A stretch of DNA of 64,000 nt, taken from assembly GCF_013114835.1 (NCBI RefSeq), contig NZ_JAAVLW010000004.1:620001-684000 (forward strand). Direction: 5' to 3'. This document shows, one piece after another, positions 8,760 to 17,943 of this stretch. A program made the translations under genes and the position numbers. The stretch comes from Bradyrhizobium archetypum (GTDB lineage: Bacteria; Pseudomonadota; Alphaproteobacteria; Rhizobiales; Xanthobacteraceae). The notes under the pieces are model-generated. The model made no database searches and was not told the origin of the DNA. It saw only the letters and a list, made by a program, of their open reading frames with translations. The first letter of the stretch is position 1, and every line of letters starts with the position of its first letter.

Positions 8760-9620
8760 CTACTGAAGGCTGTCGTTGATATCGCGCGTGGTGCCAGCCG
8801 CGCTGACAGCCGGACCTATCACCGGCTGTGCCAACCGCGGCGCTGGCCTCGTCCAGACCTGCCACTTGGCCTTTCCAGCGTTCACCATATCATCAAGCAT
8901 CATCTTCTCTTTGAACGTATCCATGCACGCCCAAAAGCCGTCATATCGGTAGGGCGCAAGCTGATCGGCTGCGATAAGGCGTTTCATAGGTTCTTCGACC
9001 ATCTCTTCGCCGGGCTTGATGTAATCGAATACTTCCTGGCGCATGATCCAGTAGCCGCCATTGATATAGAGGCCGAGTTGATCAGCCGGTTTAATTCCGA
9101 TCATCTTGCCGGCGGCATCGTATTGCACGGCGTGGAAGCTCGAGCTCGGCTTTACGGCGACAAAGCTCATCGTCTTCTTCGACCGCTTGAGGGTATCGAT
9201 CATATCATCGAGCGGTGCATCGGTGAGACAGTCGGCATAACTGCACATGAAATATTCGTCGGAAGCGACGTGATCTCGGACCTTGACCAATCTCTCACCG
9301 ATATTGGACTCGATTCCCGTATCAACGAATGTAATGGTCCAATCGTCGATGTCAGATGAGAGCAACTTGACCGTCTTGCCGCCATTTGTGATGACGAAGT
9401 CGTTGCTCATCGCTTCGCTGTAGTTGAGAAAAAAGTCTTTGATGAATTCGGATTTGTAACCGAGCGCCAGGATGAACTCCTTGTGTCCATAATGCGCAAA
9501 GTACTTCATCGTGTGCCAAACGATGGGCCTCGAACCAACGGGCACCATTGGCTTCGGAGTGTTTTCCGAAAACTCGCGTAGCCGGAGGCCCTTTCCACCG
9601 CAGAAAATGACGACTTTCAT
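8760..9620 (-). CDS. rfbF: Glucose-1-phosphate cytidylyltransferase-like nucleotidyltransferase
   Basis: 286 aa from ATG 9620 ('MKVVIFCGGKGLRLRE'); upstream codons are open but out of family. The start carries the nucleotidyltransferase signature G-G-x-G-x-R-L followed by 'TPKPMVPVGSRPIVWHTMK'. 'ALGYKSEFIKDFF' and 'YFMCSYADCLTDAPLDD' hold the metal-binding Asp region. The pattern 'P-I-x-W-H-x-M-K' with 'GYK' is typical of RfbF-type enzymes, which make CDP-glucose, the entry point to CDP-deoxysugars. About 40 extra C-terminal residues ('RPAPRLAQPVIGP...') exceed the usual 257 aa. No CDP-glucose 4,6-dehydratase (RfbG) is visible in the window. A related NTP or sugar specificity cannot be excluded, so the symbol is tentative. 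Confidence 0.8.
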   Translation of the reverse strand: MKVVIFCGGKGLRLREFSENTPKPMVPVGSRPIVWHTMKYFAHYGHKEFILALGYKSEFIKDFFLNYSEAMSNDFVITNGGKTVKLLSSDIDDWTITFVDTGIESNIGERLVKVRDHVASDEYFMCSYADCLTDAPLDDMIDTLKRSKKTMSFVAVKPSSSFHAVQYDAAGKMIGIKPADQLGLYINGGYWIMRQEVFDYIKPGEEMVEEPMKRLIAADQLAPYRYDGFWACMDTFKEKMMLDDMVNAGKAKWQVWTRPAPRLAQPVIGPAVSAAGTTRDINDSLQ

Positions 9621-9913
9621 TTGAGTGTCCTCAAGCAAGGGGCCAATAATTGATGTCAGCGAAATGAGCCGATTTTGCACGATACGTGCGGCGCCGCAAT
9701 ATCGAATGAATGAGGTTATAGCCGCACAGTTCCAGCGGAGCTAGTGATCTCCTTGCATGGTTAAAGGCGCAGGCGCCATCTTGCGCGTTCAGGCCCGGCT
9801 CAGCGAGGCCTGCCCACGGTGGCTTGGTGGCAAGTTGTGCAGATTGCCCGGCAATGTCATGAATTGCGCCGTCACGTGCTGAACCCCGTAGATTTTCGGA
9901 GTTTTGCAAGAGC

Positions 9914-11044
9914 CTAGTGCCGGCTGGCCGCGCCCGCTGACCACGCCGCTGCCGCGAGCATCAGGGTCTCACGCCATTTGCCGGCCTCGTTCTCCAGCGA
10001 AAAACGACTGACGTTGTGGTGGAGTTGATCGAGGCGTTTCCTCCGCTCTTCCGGAGTGAGATCGGCGAGCAAACGCATCCCGGCGGCAATATCACCCTCG
10101 TTCAGTGGATCGACATAGATGGCGCCTTCGCCGGCGACCTCCTGCAAGGCTCCGCCGTGGGAAAGCAAGGGTATCAGGTCGTAGTGGACGGCTTCTGCTG
10201 CCGGCAGCCCGAAACCTTCCAGCAAGCTCGGAAGGACAAAGCCGGCTGCGTTCCGGTATAGCCAGCGAAGCTCGGCCTCGTTGACATACCCGGGCAGGAC
10301 AACACCCGGCGTGCGCTTGGCTTGCTCGGCGACCAGGTCCGCGCCTGACTCATGCAGGCCGCCACAAATGACGTAGGCGTATCCAGCCTTGGCGAGGCCG
10401 GATGCGTCGAATGCCCGTATGGCGCGCAATTGATTCTTCCGTTCGCCGACGGCACCGACAGTGAGGAAGAACTTGTCCGGAATGCCTGCAACAGGGTGCA
10501 GGTCGCTCTGTTGCATGTCCATCCGGAGTGGGGGAGAGACCACTCGCATCGTGGGATAATCATCGCCATATCTTGCGACAAATTCCTGCCGGGAAGCGGC
10601 GCTGACGAAGATCAAGAAGGGCCGGGCGTCTCGAATTCGTTCGAAGGCCTGCCGATAGATCCGGCTCACGCCGGGATGATAGAGCCTTGGATGGGTAATC
10701 GGCCCCATGTCGTGACATACGACGATGTCACATGGTTTCAATCGATAAAGAAGCACTTCCCGCGGGTCGGTGAAGATCAGCGGGCGATGGTGAGGCGATG
10801 GTGACAGGAGACGATTGATCAGCCCGGTTCCGGATCTGAAATCGACTTCCCAACGTGCAATCCTGCCAAGGATCCGAGAGAAGGTTCGCGACGGGAGCTG
10901 CTTCAGGGGCACCCTCCAGTAAAGACAGGTCGCGATCAGATCCTCAGACGACTGGATCATTTCCTTGCAGAAGAAGTATTTCCCGGTGCGATTATTGAGC
11001 GCCAGCGTGAACTCGCAATCAAAGGGTTGGTCGATGCGATTCAT
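9914..11044 (-). CDS. Glycosyltransferase family 1/4 (GT-B)
   Basis: 376 aa. The N-terminal half is divergent ('DPREVLLYRLKPCDIVVCHD'). The C-terminal half is a clear GT4 Rossmann domain: 'FFLTVGAVGERKNQLRAIRA', 'YVICGGLHESGADLV', 'VLPGYVNEAELRWLYRNAAG' and the E-x7-E motif 'PSLLEGFGLPAAEAV'. It likely adds a sugar during repeat-unit assembly. It heads leftward toward the cytidylyltransferase across about 290 bases (9621-9913) in which nothing was recognised. The start at 11044 follows the flippase by 120 bases. Confidence 0.88.
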   Translation of the reverse strand: MNRIDQPFDCEFTLALNNRTGKYFFCKEMIQSSEDLIATCLYWRVPLKQLPSRTFSRILGRIARWEVDFRSGTGLINRLLSPSPHHRPLIFTDPREVLLYRLKPCDIVVCHDMGPITHPRLYHPGVSRIYRQAFERIRDARPFLIFVSAASRQEFVARYGDDYPTMRVVSPPLRMDMQQSDLHPVAGIPDKFFLTVGAVGERKNQLRAIRAFDASGLAKAGYAYVICGGLHESGADLVAEQAKRTPGVVLPGYVNEAELRWLYRNAAGFVLPSLLEGFGLPAAEAVHYDLIPLLSHGGALQEVAGEGAIYVDPLNEGDIAAGMRLLADLTPEERRKRLDQLHHNVSRFSLENEAGKWRETLMLAAAAWSAGAASRH

Positions 11045-11164
11045 TCAATCCTCATCACCCAAAAAACTATCCAAATATAACGTTCTGGTGACGGTGCGTC
11101 GCAGGGTTTGACGGATAGGCAGGAACGGCAGTAGTTTACATTAATTGTTACCATCCCGGCCGGT

Positions 11165-12679
11165 CTACCCGGCGCGAATATTGCGAACCCGCCGCACACC
11201 GCTGGCGAGCAGTTTCGCCACATGAAGTTCAACGCCATCTGGAAAGCCGACCGCGCGCCATAGCAGGAACATCGACGCGACATAGACGGTCGCGCCGACG
11301 CCGCCGACAATCGTCAGGTCCAGTATGAGCTGAACAAGGCTCTGCGGATCTGCAAAGCGGCCCTGAAGAGGTGCGATCGCGGCCGCCATGATCGCGGTGC
11401 TCAGCGTCGCGCGCCATGGGCCAAGCAGCTGATCCCTCAATCGTAAGCCGATCAACTCTCGGACGACGAACATCGTGCAGCCCGAGATCGCCACTGCGAT
11501 TATAAGTCGGACGGCAATGATACCGGGAATTCCATAGTAGACGAGCCCAACCAGCATCAGCGGCGTCTTGATAAAGAGTTCGATCAAGCTGAGCCGCAGG
11601 AACACATTTGTCTTGTTCACGGTCGTCGCGAGGGGAGTGAGTGATCCTGCAAAAAGTGGCGGGATCATCGCCAGCGAAAGCCAGCCCAGAATAGACGCTG
11701 CGCTCACCCATTTTTGCCCCAGGATCAGGCGAACGACCGGTTCAGCGTTCATGCTGATCCACACCATGGCGGGCAACCCAATGGCGGCGAGGCTGAGGGT
11801 GCTCTTGTGGTAAGCTGCCTTCAATCTTTCGAGATCACCCCGGACTGAGGAGAATGCCACAGCGAGCGGACTCGTGGTCTGGCCGATCAATATCTGGGCG
11901 GGAAGAGCAGCAAGGTTTGCCGCCATCGAAAATCGCCCCAGCTCGAAGCGGTCGACGAAGCGACCGAGCATCAACTGGTCCATTTGCCAGACCAGGGCGA
12001 CCACGGCCTGCGATGCCGTGGTGAAGCGGAGGTACTTCGAGAAGGTTCGCCACTCCCTTAGCGAGAGGGCAGGCAGGTAGGGTGCAAAACAATACGATAC
12101 CACCAGCATCGTGATGGGAGAAGCGATCGTGGCGATCGCGATCGACCAATAGCTCGCGGTCAGCCACGCAACGACGACGGACGATATGAGGGCGGCCAGT
12201 TTGCCTGCGACCTCGATCGTAAGGCTCGGCAGGTAGTTAAAGTTCAGCGCGTATTCGACGGTGCGCGGACTGATAAGGCCCCGCGAGGCTGGAGCAATGC
12301 CGAGTGCGCAAACAAGCCAGATCAGCCTATGATCATTGTAAATTTGTGCGATAGGCCAGGCCAGAATCAACAAGATTGCCGCGAGCGACAGCCCTCTTAT
12401 GAGTTGGAGCGTAAAGGCGCTGTCATAGTGGAGCTTCGTCCGCGTCGGCAATGCAACGAGCGCCAGGCTCAGTGGCAGCTCCATTATTGCTTCAACAATC
12501 TGAACGACCGCCATCGCGATGGCGACTATTCCAAAATCGGCCGGCGAGAGAAGGCGGCCAAGAACGACCAGTGTGATCAGATCGAGGCCGCGGGCAATTA
12601 ATCGCGACGCAACGAGAATAATTGCGCCTACAGTGGTACGATTCCTGAGTTTGTTTGCTTGTGAGCTCAAGGATCGCAT
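11165..12679 (-). CDS. Wzx-type polysaccharide flippase (MOP superfamily)
   Basis: 504 aa with about twelve to fourteen predicted membrane segments and no soluble domain. The N-terminus 'TTVGAIILVASRLIARGLDL' followed by 'VVLGRLLSPADFGIVAIAMA' is typical of the Polysacc_synt/oligosaccharide flippase branch of the MOP family. These proteins move undecaprenyl-diphosphate-linked repeat units across the inner membrane. The partner would be the polymerase/ligase-like protein at the left edge. It lies between two minus-strand glycosyltransferase genes and may share a transcript with them. The ATG at 12679 places the first helix about 20 residues in, as usual. Confidence 0.88.
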   Translation of the reverse strand: MRSLSSQANKLRNRTTVGAIILVASRLIARGLDLITLVVLGRLLSPADFGIVAIAMAVVQIVEAIMELPLSLALVALPTRTKLHYDSAFTLQLIRGLSLAAILLILAWPIAQIYNDHRLIWLVCALGIAPASRGLISPRTVEYALNFNYLPSLTIEVAGKLAALISSVVVAWLTASYWSIAIATIASPITMLVVSYCFAPYLPALSLREWRTFSKYLRFTTASQAVVALVWQMDQLMLGRFVDRFELGRFSMAANLAALPAQILIGQTTSPLAVAFSSVRGDLERLKAAYHKSTLSLAAIGLPAMVWISMNAEPVVRLILGQKWVSAASILGWLSLAMIPPLFAGSLTPLATTVNKTNVFLRLSLIELFIKTPLMLVGLVYYGIPGIIAVRLIIAVAISGCTMFVVRELIGLRLRDQLLGPWRATLSTAIMAAAIAPLQGRFADPQSLVQLILDLTIVGGVGATVYVASMFLLWRAVGFPDGVELHVAKLLASGVRRVRNIRAG

Positions 12680-12837
12680 TCGTGTGTTAGTCGCAAAAGG
12701 GAACTGTCGGCTCCCACGGCTTATCTACGTTACTTTCTTCAAGAAGGCCACCTCTCAGTGCCTCCGATTGCAGCCCCGTCGCGTTTTCAAGATGCTTTGC
12801 ATGCTCGATTGTCGTGGGCGCGTAGTCCGGCCTCTCG

Positions 12838-13770
12838 TCAGTTGCCCTGTTGATTGGGGCTGCCGATCCCCGAAGAGGAAGGGAGGAGCATTGGCGATAA
12901 ACCCGCAGCGTACTTAACGAGGTTCCATCCTTCGCGGAGCTCGCCGGATTGGAGCGCGCGCGCTCCCCAAGCTAATGCGCGAAGCGCAATGTTTCGGTTG
13001 ACAGATCTGCGCAGTTGCTCGGCGTCGTGGAGTAGCCTGCCTTGATCATCGAGAAAGCTGTCGAAGGCCGCTTTGCGATGGACCAGATCTGATTTTCGAT
13101 CCGTCAGATGCTGCCCGGAGAGGTTCAGTCCGTGCAGTCGCCGGATTCCCTGCACGGCGCTTGTTTCAGCGACGTCGCCAAAGCAGGCGAGCCGCAGCAT
13201 CATTTCAACATCCTCCGTGTAGGTGAGATGAGCTTTGTAGTGCCCCGCTCTCTTTTGCACAGATGTGCGTGTCACCATGGTTCCCAGGGCCAGGAAGCTC
13301 GCAGGTCTACGGCACCGTTCCCGGATAAAGTCATGGCCGGATGAAGCCCGCCATTGCGGCTGGGCTGACGCATCAATGCTTGGAAGCGGCTCGCCTTGTC
13401 GATGCTCAAGTTCCCGTCCGGTAATGAAAGCAACGCTAGGATTTTGATCCATGAAGCTGATCGCGCGTTCCAGCGCTCCCGGAGCCGATAAATCATCAGC
13501 GCAGATTATCATGAAGTATGGGGACGACGCCCAGTCGATGCCTTCGTTGAAGCTCGCCATCAGACCAAGGTTGCTCTCTCGCGTTCTTACTTCGATCCTG
13601 GCATCCTCGGCGGCGATCTGACGTGCTATTTCAACGCTGTCGTCGGTCGACGCGTTATCGAGAATTAGAATGCGCAGATCCTCGATGCCCTGGCCCAGAA
13701 TACTGTTTACACAGTCACGCAAGTAACGACCGTACTGGTACGATGGGATAAGGATATCGATGCTGGGCAC
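12838..13770 (-). CDS. Glycosyltransferase family 2
   Basis: The GTG at 13770 is preferred because AGGAG lies seven bases upstream and the protein then opens directly with the fold: 'PSIDILIPSYQYGRYLRDCV'. This gives about 310 aa; the frame is open further to 13887. 'LILDNASTDDSVEIARQI' and 'YFMIICADDLSAPGALE' supply the GT-A nucleotide and metal motifs, with 'ADD' as the DxD equivalent. It is an inverting glycosyltransferase of the polysaccharide pathway, cytoplasmic or membrane-associated. It lies upstream of the flippase on the same strand. The sugar specificity is unknown. Confidence 0.88.
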   Translation of the reverse strand: MPSIDILIPSYQYGRYLRDCVNSILGQGIEDLRILILDNASTDDSVEIARQIAAEDARIEVRTRESNLGLMASFNEGIDWASSPYFMIICADDLSAPGALERAISFMDQNPSVAFITGRELEHRQGEPLPSIDASAQPQWRASSGHDFIRERCRRPASFLALGTMVTRTSVQKRAGHYKAHLTYTEDVEMMLRLACFGDVAETSAVQGIRRLHGLNLSGQHLTDRKSDLVHRKAAFDSFLDDQGRLLHDAEQLRRSVNRNIALRALAWGARALQSGELREGWNLVKYAAGLSPMLLPSSSGIGSPNQQGN

Positions 13771-13945
13771 CTGAAAACTCCTGCTTTGGCACGCAAATTT
13801 GACGAAGTGGCCGGCGCCAACGCCATGTTCCCACGCAAAAAAGACCGAGAAAATGCAATTAGCTATCGCAAGCTTTCGCGCTTGCATATCATCATATTAC
13901 AATGTTCTCTGAATACTAGACGCTTTGCTCCTCATTGCGGGCATC

Positions 13946-15178
13946 ATGGTTGATTTTTCGGAGTTCTTTAGGGGTATTAAGAAAATGCCAGAACGGCCCG
14001 TGAAAATAGGGATTTTCGGTAATTTTGGTATCGGCAATTTTGGCAACGAGGCGACGCTCGAGGCCATGCTTAATTTCCTGAAGCGAGGGGCGGCTGAATT
14101 CGAATTAACCTGTATCTGCACGGATCCGAAACGAGTGCAAATTGAGCACGGGATTTCGGCAATTCCGTTGAATCGGGCGGGCCCATCTCTGGTAAGAAAG
14201 CTTACCAATATTTCCTATGCGATCCAGACGATGAGGATGCTCGATCTCTTGATCATTCCTGGGACGGGGATTCTTAACGACTACTGCTCTCCGCCGTTTG
14301 GGATGCCCTACACTCTGTTCAGGTGGTGTCTTGCGGCCAAGGTATCCGGCGCAAAAATTGCGTTTGTCAGCATCGGCGCGGGTCCTTTGCATCATCCACT
14401 CACACGATGGTTCGTCAAGCTCGCCGCATCCATGGCCGGGTACCGGTCGTACAGGAACAGATTCTCAAAGGACTATCTCAAGGGGTTGGGCCTGAACACC
14501 GAGAACGACCCGGTTTATCCCGACTTGGCATTCGCCTTGCCCGCACCTGCGCCATCGAATCCTCAAAGCGCCGGCACGGAGCCTCTTAAGGTCTGTATCG
14601 GCGCGATGCATTACCAGGGCTGGCGGGGCCATCTGGAAGCCGATGCGAAAATTTATGAAAACTACCTGGGAAAGCTAAAAGAGTTCGCACTATGGCTGCT
14701 GGATCGGAACAATTCTGTTCGATTGGTCATGGGCGATGAGCGCGACGAAAAGGCGGTTGCCGACCTTCGGCGCGCCATTCTGGCGGAGCGTCCGTCTTTG
14801 CTTGAAGGCAGACTGATCGCAGAGCCTTCGCGTTCGCGTGAAGACGTCATGCGTCAAATGAACGACGCCGACGTAGTGATCTCGACACGCTTTCACAGCA
14901 TCGTCTTTGCGCTGATGCTCGGTAAGCCAACGGTATCGATCGGCTATTCGGACTATCACGCAGAACTCATGGAGGTGTTGGGCTTGGGTGCATTTTGTCA
15001 GCACAGCGACGATTTTAGAGTCGAAACGCTGATTACTCAGTTTACGGAATTGGCTTCGAACAGAAGTCGCTATGAAGCGCAAATTCGGGAACGCGTACGC
15101 TCGGCCAGGGAAGCGCTCGCTGACCAGGAGAAACTGTTTTCTTCCAATTTCATTGGATCTTGCGTGGGCAGGCAATAG
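13946..15178 (+). CDS. Polysaccharide pyruvyl transferase family protein
   Basis: About 410 aa; starts at ATG 13946 or ATG 13985 are both possible, and the latter begins right at 'MPERPVKIGIFGNFGIGNFG'. The glycine-rich N-terminus 'GNFGIGNFGNEATLEAML', 'LLIIPGTGILNDY' and the C-terminal 'DADVVISTRFHSIVFALML' are hallmarks of the WcaK/AmsJ/CsaB family. These enzymes transfer pyruvate from phosphoenolpyruvate to form ketals on polysaccharide sugars, which adds negative charge. It is divergent from the GT2 gene at 12838-13770, with about 175 bases between them. Confidence 0.87.
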   Translation: MVDFSEFFRGIKKMPERPVKIGIFGNFGIGNFGNEATLEAMLNFLKRGAAEFELTCICTDPKRVQIEHGISAIPLNRAGPSLVRKLTNISYAIQTMRMLDLLIIPGTGILNDYCSPPFGMPYTLFRWCLAAKVSGAKIAFVSIGAGPLHHPLTRWFVKLAASMAGYRSYRNRFSKDYLKGLGLNTENDPVYPDLAFALPAPAPSNPQSAGTEPLKVCIGAMHYQGWRGHLEADAKIYENYLGKLKEFALWLLDRNNSVRLVMGDERDEKAVADLRRAILAERPSLLEGRLIAEPSRSREDVMRQMNDADVVISTRFHSIVFALMLGKPTVSIGYSDYHAELMEVLGLGAFCQHSDDFRVETLITQFTELASNRSRYEAQIRERVRSAREALADQEKLFSSNFIGSCVGRQ

Positions 15179-15267
15179 CCGGGATCCTAGTGCTCGCGTG
15201 CGCGATGGCTGCTTGCGGGCAGGGCCGAAACAGTTCGCAATGTAATTGGCCTGCCCGCCGAGGCAGG

Positions 15268-16066
15268 TTAGACGGTTGCGGATTTCCTGAACACAAATAC
15301 CTCGGTCTGGCCGGGCGGCATCGGTGACAGAAAGGAGCCTACGAGGCCGCACTTCCGAGCGGTGAAAAAATGGTAATTGTTTCAGAAGGCATGGCTGCCG
15401 GATAGGAGGAACGGCTGGGTATGCCGCGGCGGGCCCAGGCTTCGATGGTTGCAGGAGACAAACACCTTTCGGTCATTGCGTCGAAGACAATATACCCGCC
15501 TGGCTTGAGCACCCGATCCATCTCACACCAATAACCAGCGGTAGTCACGAAAGTGACGGTGGAAAGCACCTTGTGAGCCTGCAGGAGATCGATTGATGAC
15601 GTCGGAGTCGCTTGCAGCGAGGTGCCGTCGGTGGGCTGGGACAGCACCGGATATTTTTTGGTGAGATATGCCACCCAGTCCGCAGCGGTCTCGTATATTC
15701 ATACCGTTCGGGCGAACACTCACGCAGCGTTCTTTCGAGGTAACGGCCGGATCCGGACCCTACTTCGAGAACAGCACGTATCGGCTGCTGGAATACTCCA
15801 AGGCTCTTCATTTCATTGACGACGCTCTGCGTCGCGCCGGCGATGCCCTGGCGTGCATCAATATACTCGCCGAGCGGAAGCCCAGATTTCTCCGCCTCGG
15901 CCATCGTCTCGTTGAAGGGAATGAACGTGCTGACGTCGGCCCAATCGTGACGGCTGCGCGAGAGCTTCAATCCAATCGGAGCCAGGACAAGATTGGCAGT
16001 CCTGACCATCGTCCTGGATATGATATTCATCTTGAGAGAAGGCAATGTCATGGACAGGCCTTTCAA
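15268..16066 (-). pseudogene. Frameshifted class I methyltransferase
   Basis: Three reading-frame pieces together make one methyltransferase of about 260 aa. Piece one (16066 or ATG 16051 downward) has 'WADVSTFIPFNETMAEAE' and the SAM motif 'AVLEVGSGSGRYLERTL'. Near 15690 the frame shifts, and piece two continues with 'WVAYLTKKYPVLSQPTDGTS' and 'RVLKPGGYIVFDAMTERC'. A run of six A's at 15364-15369 marks a second shift, after which the third frame gives 'FTARKCGLVGSFLSPMPPG' and 'TEVFVFRKSATV' before a stop at 15268-15270. Two independent shifts in one gene argue for decay, although a homopolymer sequencing error could explain the second. The gene would have belonged to the polysaccharide pathway. 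Confidence 0.75.
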
Positions 16067-16391
16067 GAAATGTAAGCTGGCAGCGGTACGACAATGAGAG
16101 CGGCCTAGAGTGAGCTTCGTTCAGTTGTGCCGTGCGGGCGACTTGGCCGCGCATCGCGCAAACGATGGAGGAGCCCATTTTTACTCAAGCACGTCGAAGT
16201 GCTGACCCATTAACTTGGCGCAAAAAATCAAGAACCGACTAGACATTTCATAACTTGGCGGAAAGCCTATATGCTCGACGTACGATAGGCAATCGGTCCG
16301 GAAGCCGGCTGCACCAACGTGTGGTGTGTGGGCAGCGGTATCGCTATTCTTGCTTGTGCAGGCGGCGGATAAGGGTGGTTCTGGCGAGGCG
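16067..16391. other. Intergenic region, no gene recognised
   Basis: About 325 bases separating divergent genes. No frame with recognisable motifs was found. The GTG at 16326 gives an in-frame extension of the downstream glycosidase, but the twin-arginine signal starting at 16392 makes that extension unlikely. Confidence 0.45.
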
Positions 16392-17885
16392 ATGTCATTA
16401 CTCCGCGCCATAGATCGGCGATCATTTTTGGTCGGTTGCACAGCGGTAGGTGCTGATATGCCGCGGTATCTTCTGCCGCGCGCGCTGTCGGGAATGGTTG
16501 CTCTGGCCGATCAAGGCGCATTGCCTCTGCCCTTGCGGTTTCCGGTTGCGCTAAATTCTGAACGCTCCACATTTGTCGACCAAGATGGCAACCCCTGTTT
16601 TGCCTGCGGTGACGCGCCGCAATATCTGATTCAGCAGCTCTCAAAGCCAGACATGGAGACGTATCTATTTGATCGCGCGGCGCGTGGCATTAACGTTCTT
16701 TGGATGATTGCTGCCGACAAAGTCTACCAGAGCAATCCACCAAACAATCTGGCTGGCGATGCACCCTTCAGCGGCGCCGATTTCACCAACTTCAATGAAC
16801 CATACTGGGCTCATGTTGACCACGTAATGCGGCGATGCTTGGCCTACGGCATTACAGTCCTATTGATGCCGCTGTTCGTCGGCCTCAAAGGGACTGAGGG
16901 GTACCTGACCAGCGTGAGGGACACCAGCGATACAGTAATTGAGGGCTATGGAACATTTCTTGCTGAGCGCTACAAGGGCTTTCCGAACCTGATCTGGCTG
17001 ATCGGCGGGGATGCCGATCCGAATAATGCGGTGGTCTATGGCAAGCTCGACAAGCTTGCGATGGCCATCAAGGCTGCGGATCCCCTTCATCTGATGACGA
17101 TGGAAGCCAACTATGTCCTCGAGACCGGGGGCCCGACGCCGAATGGCGGTTATTCGAGCGTCGATGCGCACACGATTGCTTATGGCTCCATCAGGCCGTG
17201 GCTTGATATCAATTGGGTCTATGAACCGCTGGCAACCGTGGTGTCAGGGGCGCAGCGCTGCTACTCGCAAGGCTTGCCGTGCCTGCTGGGGGAGGACTGG
17301 TATGAACTCGAGCATTCCACCACGGGTGTACGGTCGCGCGCCGAAGGTTACGGCGCCGTCCTTGGCGGGTGCACGCTGGGACGCTTGTTCGGCAACGGTG
17401 CAATCTGGCCGTTCAATTCGCCAAACGCGGGCAATGGCATCAATGCCGGCCCGCCGACTTGGCAGAGCCAGTTGAATTCCGCTGGCTCGGTCGGACAGCA
17501 ACTGCTTGGCAAGCTGTTTCGATCAAGAAGCTTTCAATTGTTGGTGCCGGACACGTCGAATGTGGTGATGACAGCGGGCGCCGATAGCGGATCCGTCTGC
17601 GCGCGCACCAGCGACGGGCGAACGATTATTGTCTATCTGCCGTCGCGCGAGAGGTTCTGGGAGAGACTGATATCAGGTGGCCGGTCTGTCACGATCGACA
17701 TGGGCAAGATTACAGATGCGACCAATCTCGCCACCTGCAACTGGTACAATCCCGGCACGGGAACGGTGACGGCGGGGGGAGATTTCGCGAACTCCGGAAT
17801 GCGTAGCTTCAAGTCGCCTGATACAGGCGACTGGGTGCTAGTTATCGATTCCGCAGAAGCGAGGTTTCGGGCACCGGGCACGTGA
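16392..17885 (+). CDS. Tat-exported apiosidase-like glycoside hydrolase (DUF4038)
   Basis: 497 aa from ATG 16392. The N-terminus 'AIDRRSFLVGCTAVGA' matches the twin-arginine consensus (R-R-x-F-L), so the enzyme is probably exported folded to the periplasm. 'FVDQDGNPCFACGDAPQYLI' opens a DUF4038 (apiosidase-like, GH140-type) TIM barrel. Candidate catalytic residues are the Asp in 'LIWLIGGDADPNN' and the Glu in 'PCLLGEDWYELEH'. The last 100 residues fit the small beta-sandwich domain that usually follows DUF4038. The enzyme probably trims the polysaccharide or recycles a rare pentose-like residue. Its position inside a biosynthetic cluster suggests an editing role. Confidence 0.8.
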   Translation: MSLLRAIDRRSFLVGCTAVGADMPRYLLPRALSGMVALADQGALPLPLRFPVALNSERSTFVDQDGNPCFACGDAPQYLIQQLSKPDMETYLFDRAARGINVLWMIAADKVYQSNPPNNLAGDAPFSGADFTNFNEPYWAHVDHVMRRCLAYGITVLLMPLFVGLKGTEGYLTSVRDTSDTVIEGYGTFLAERYKGFPNLIWLIGGDADPNNAVVYGKLDKLAMAIKAADPLHLMTMEANYVLETGGPTPNGGYSSVDAHTIAYGSIRPWLDINWVYEPLATVVSGAQRCYSQGLPCLLGEDWYELEHSTTGVRSRAEGYGAVLGGCTLGRLFGNGAIWPFNSPNAGNGINAGPPTWQSQLNSAGSVGQQLLGKLFRSRSFQLLVPDTSNVVMTAGADSGSVCARTSDGRTIIVYLPSRERFWERLISGGRSVTIDMGKITDATNLATCNWYNPGTGTVTAGGDFANSGMRSFKSPDTGDWVLVIDSAEARFRAPGT

Positions 17886-17943
17886 GCAGGTCACGCGGCC
17901 TGGCGGCGGGTAGGAACGTGCCGTGGTCGATTGCCCGGCGCGT

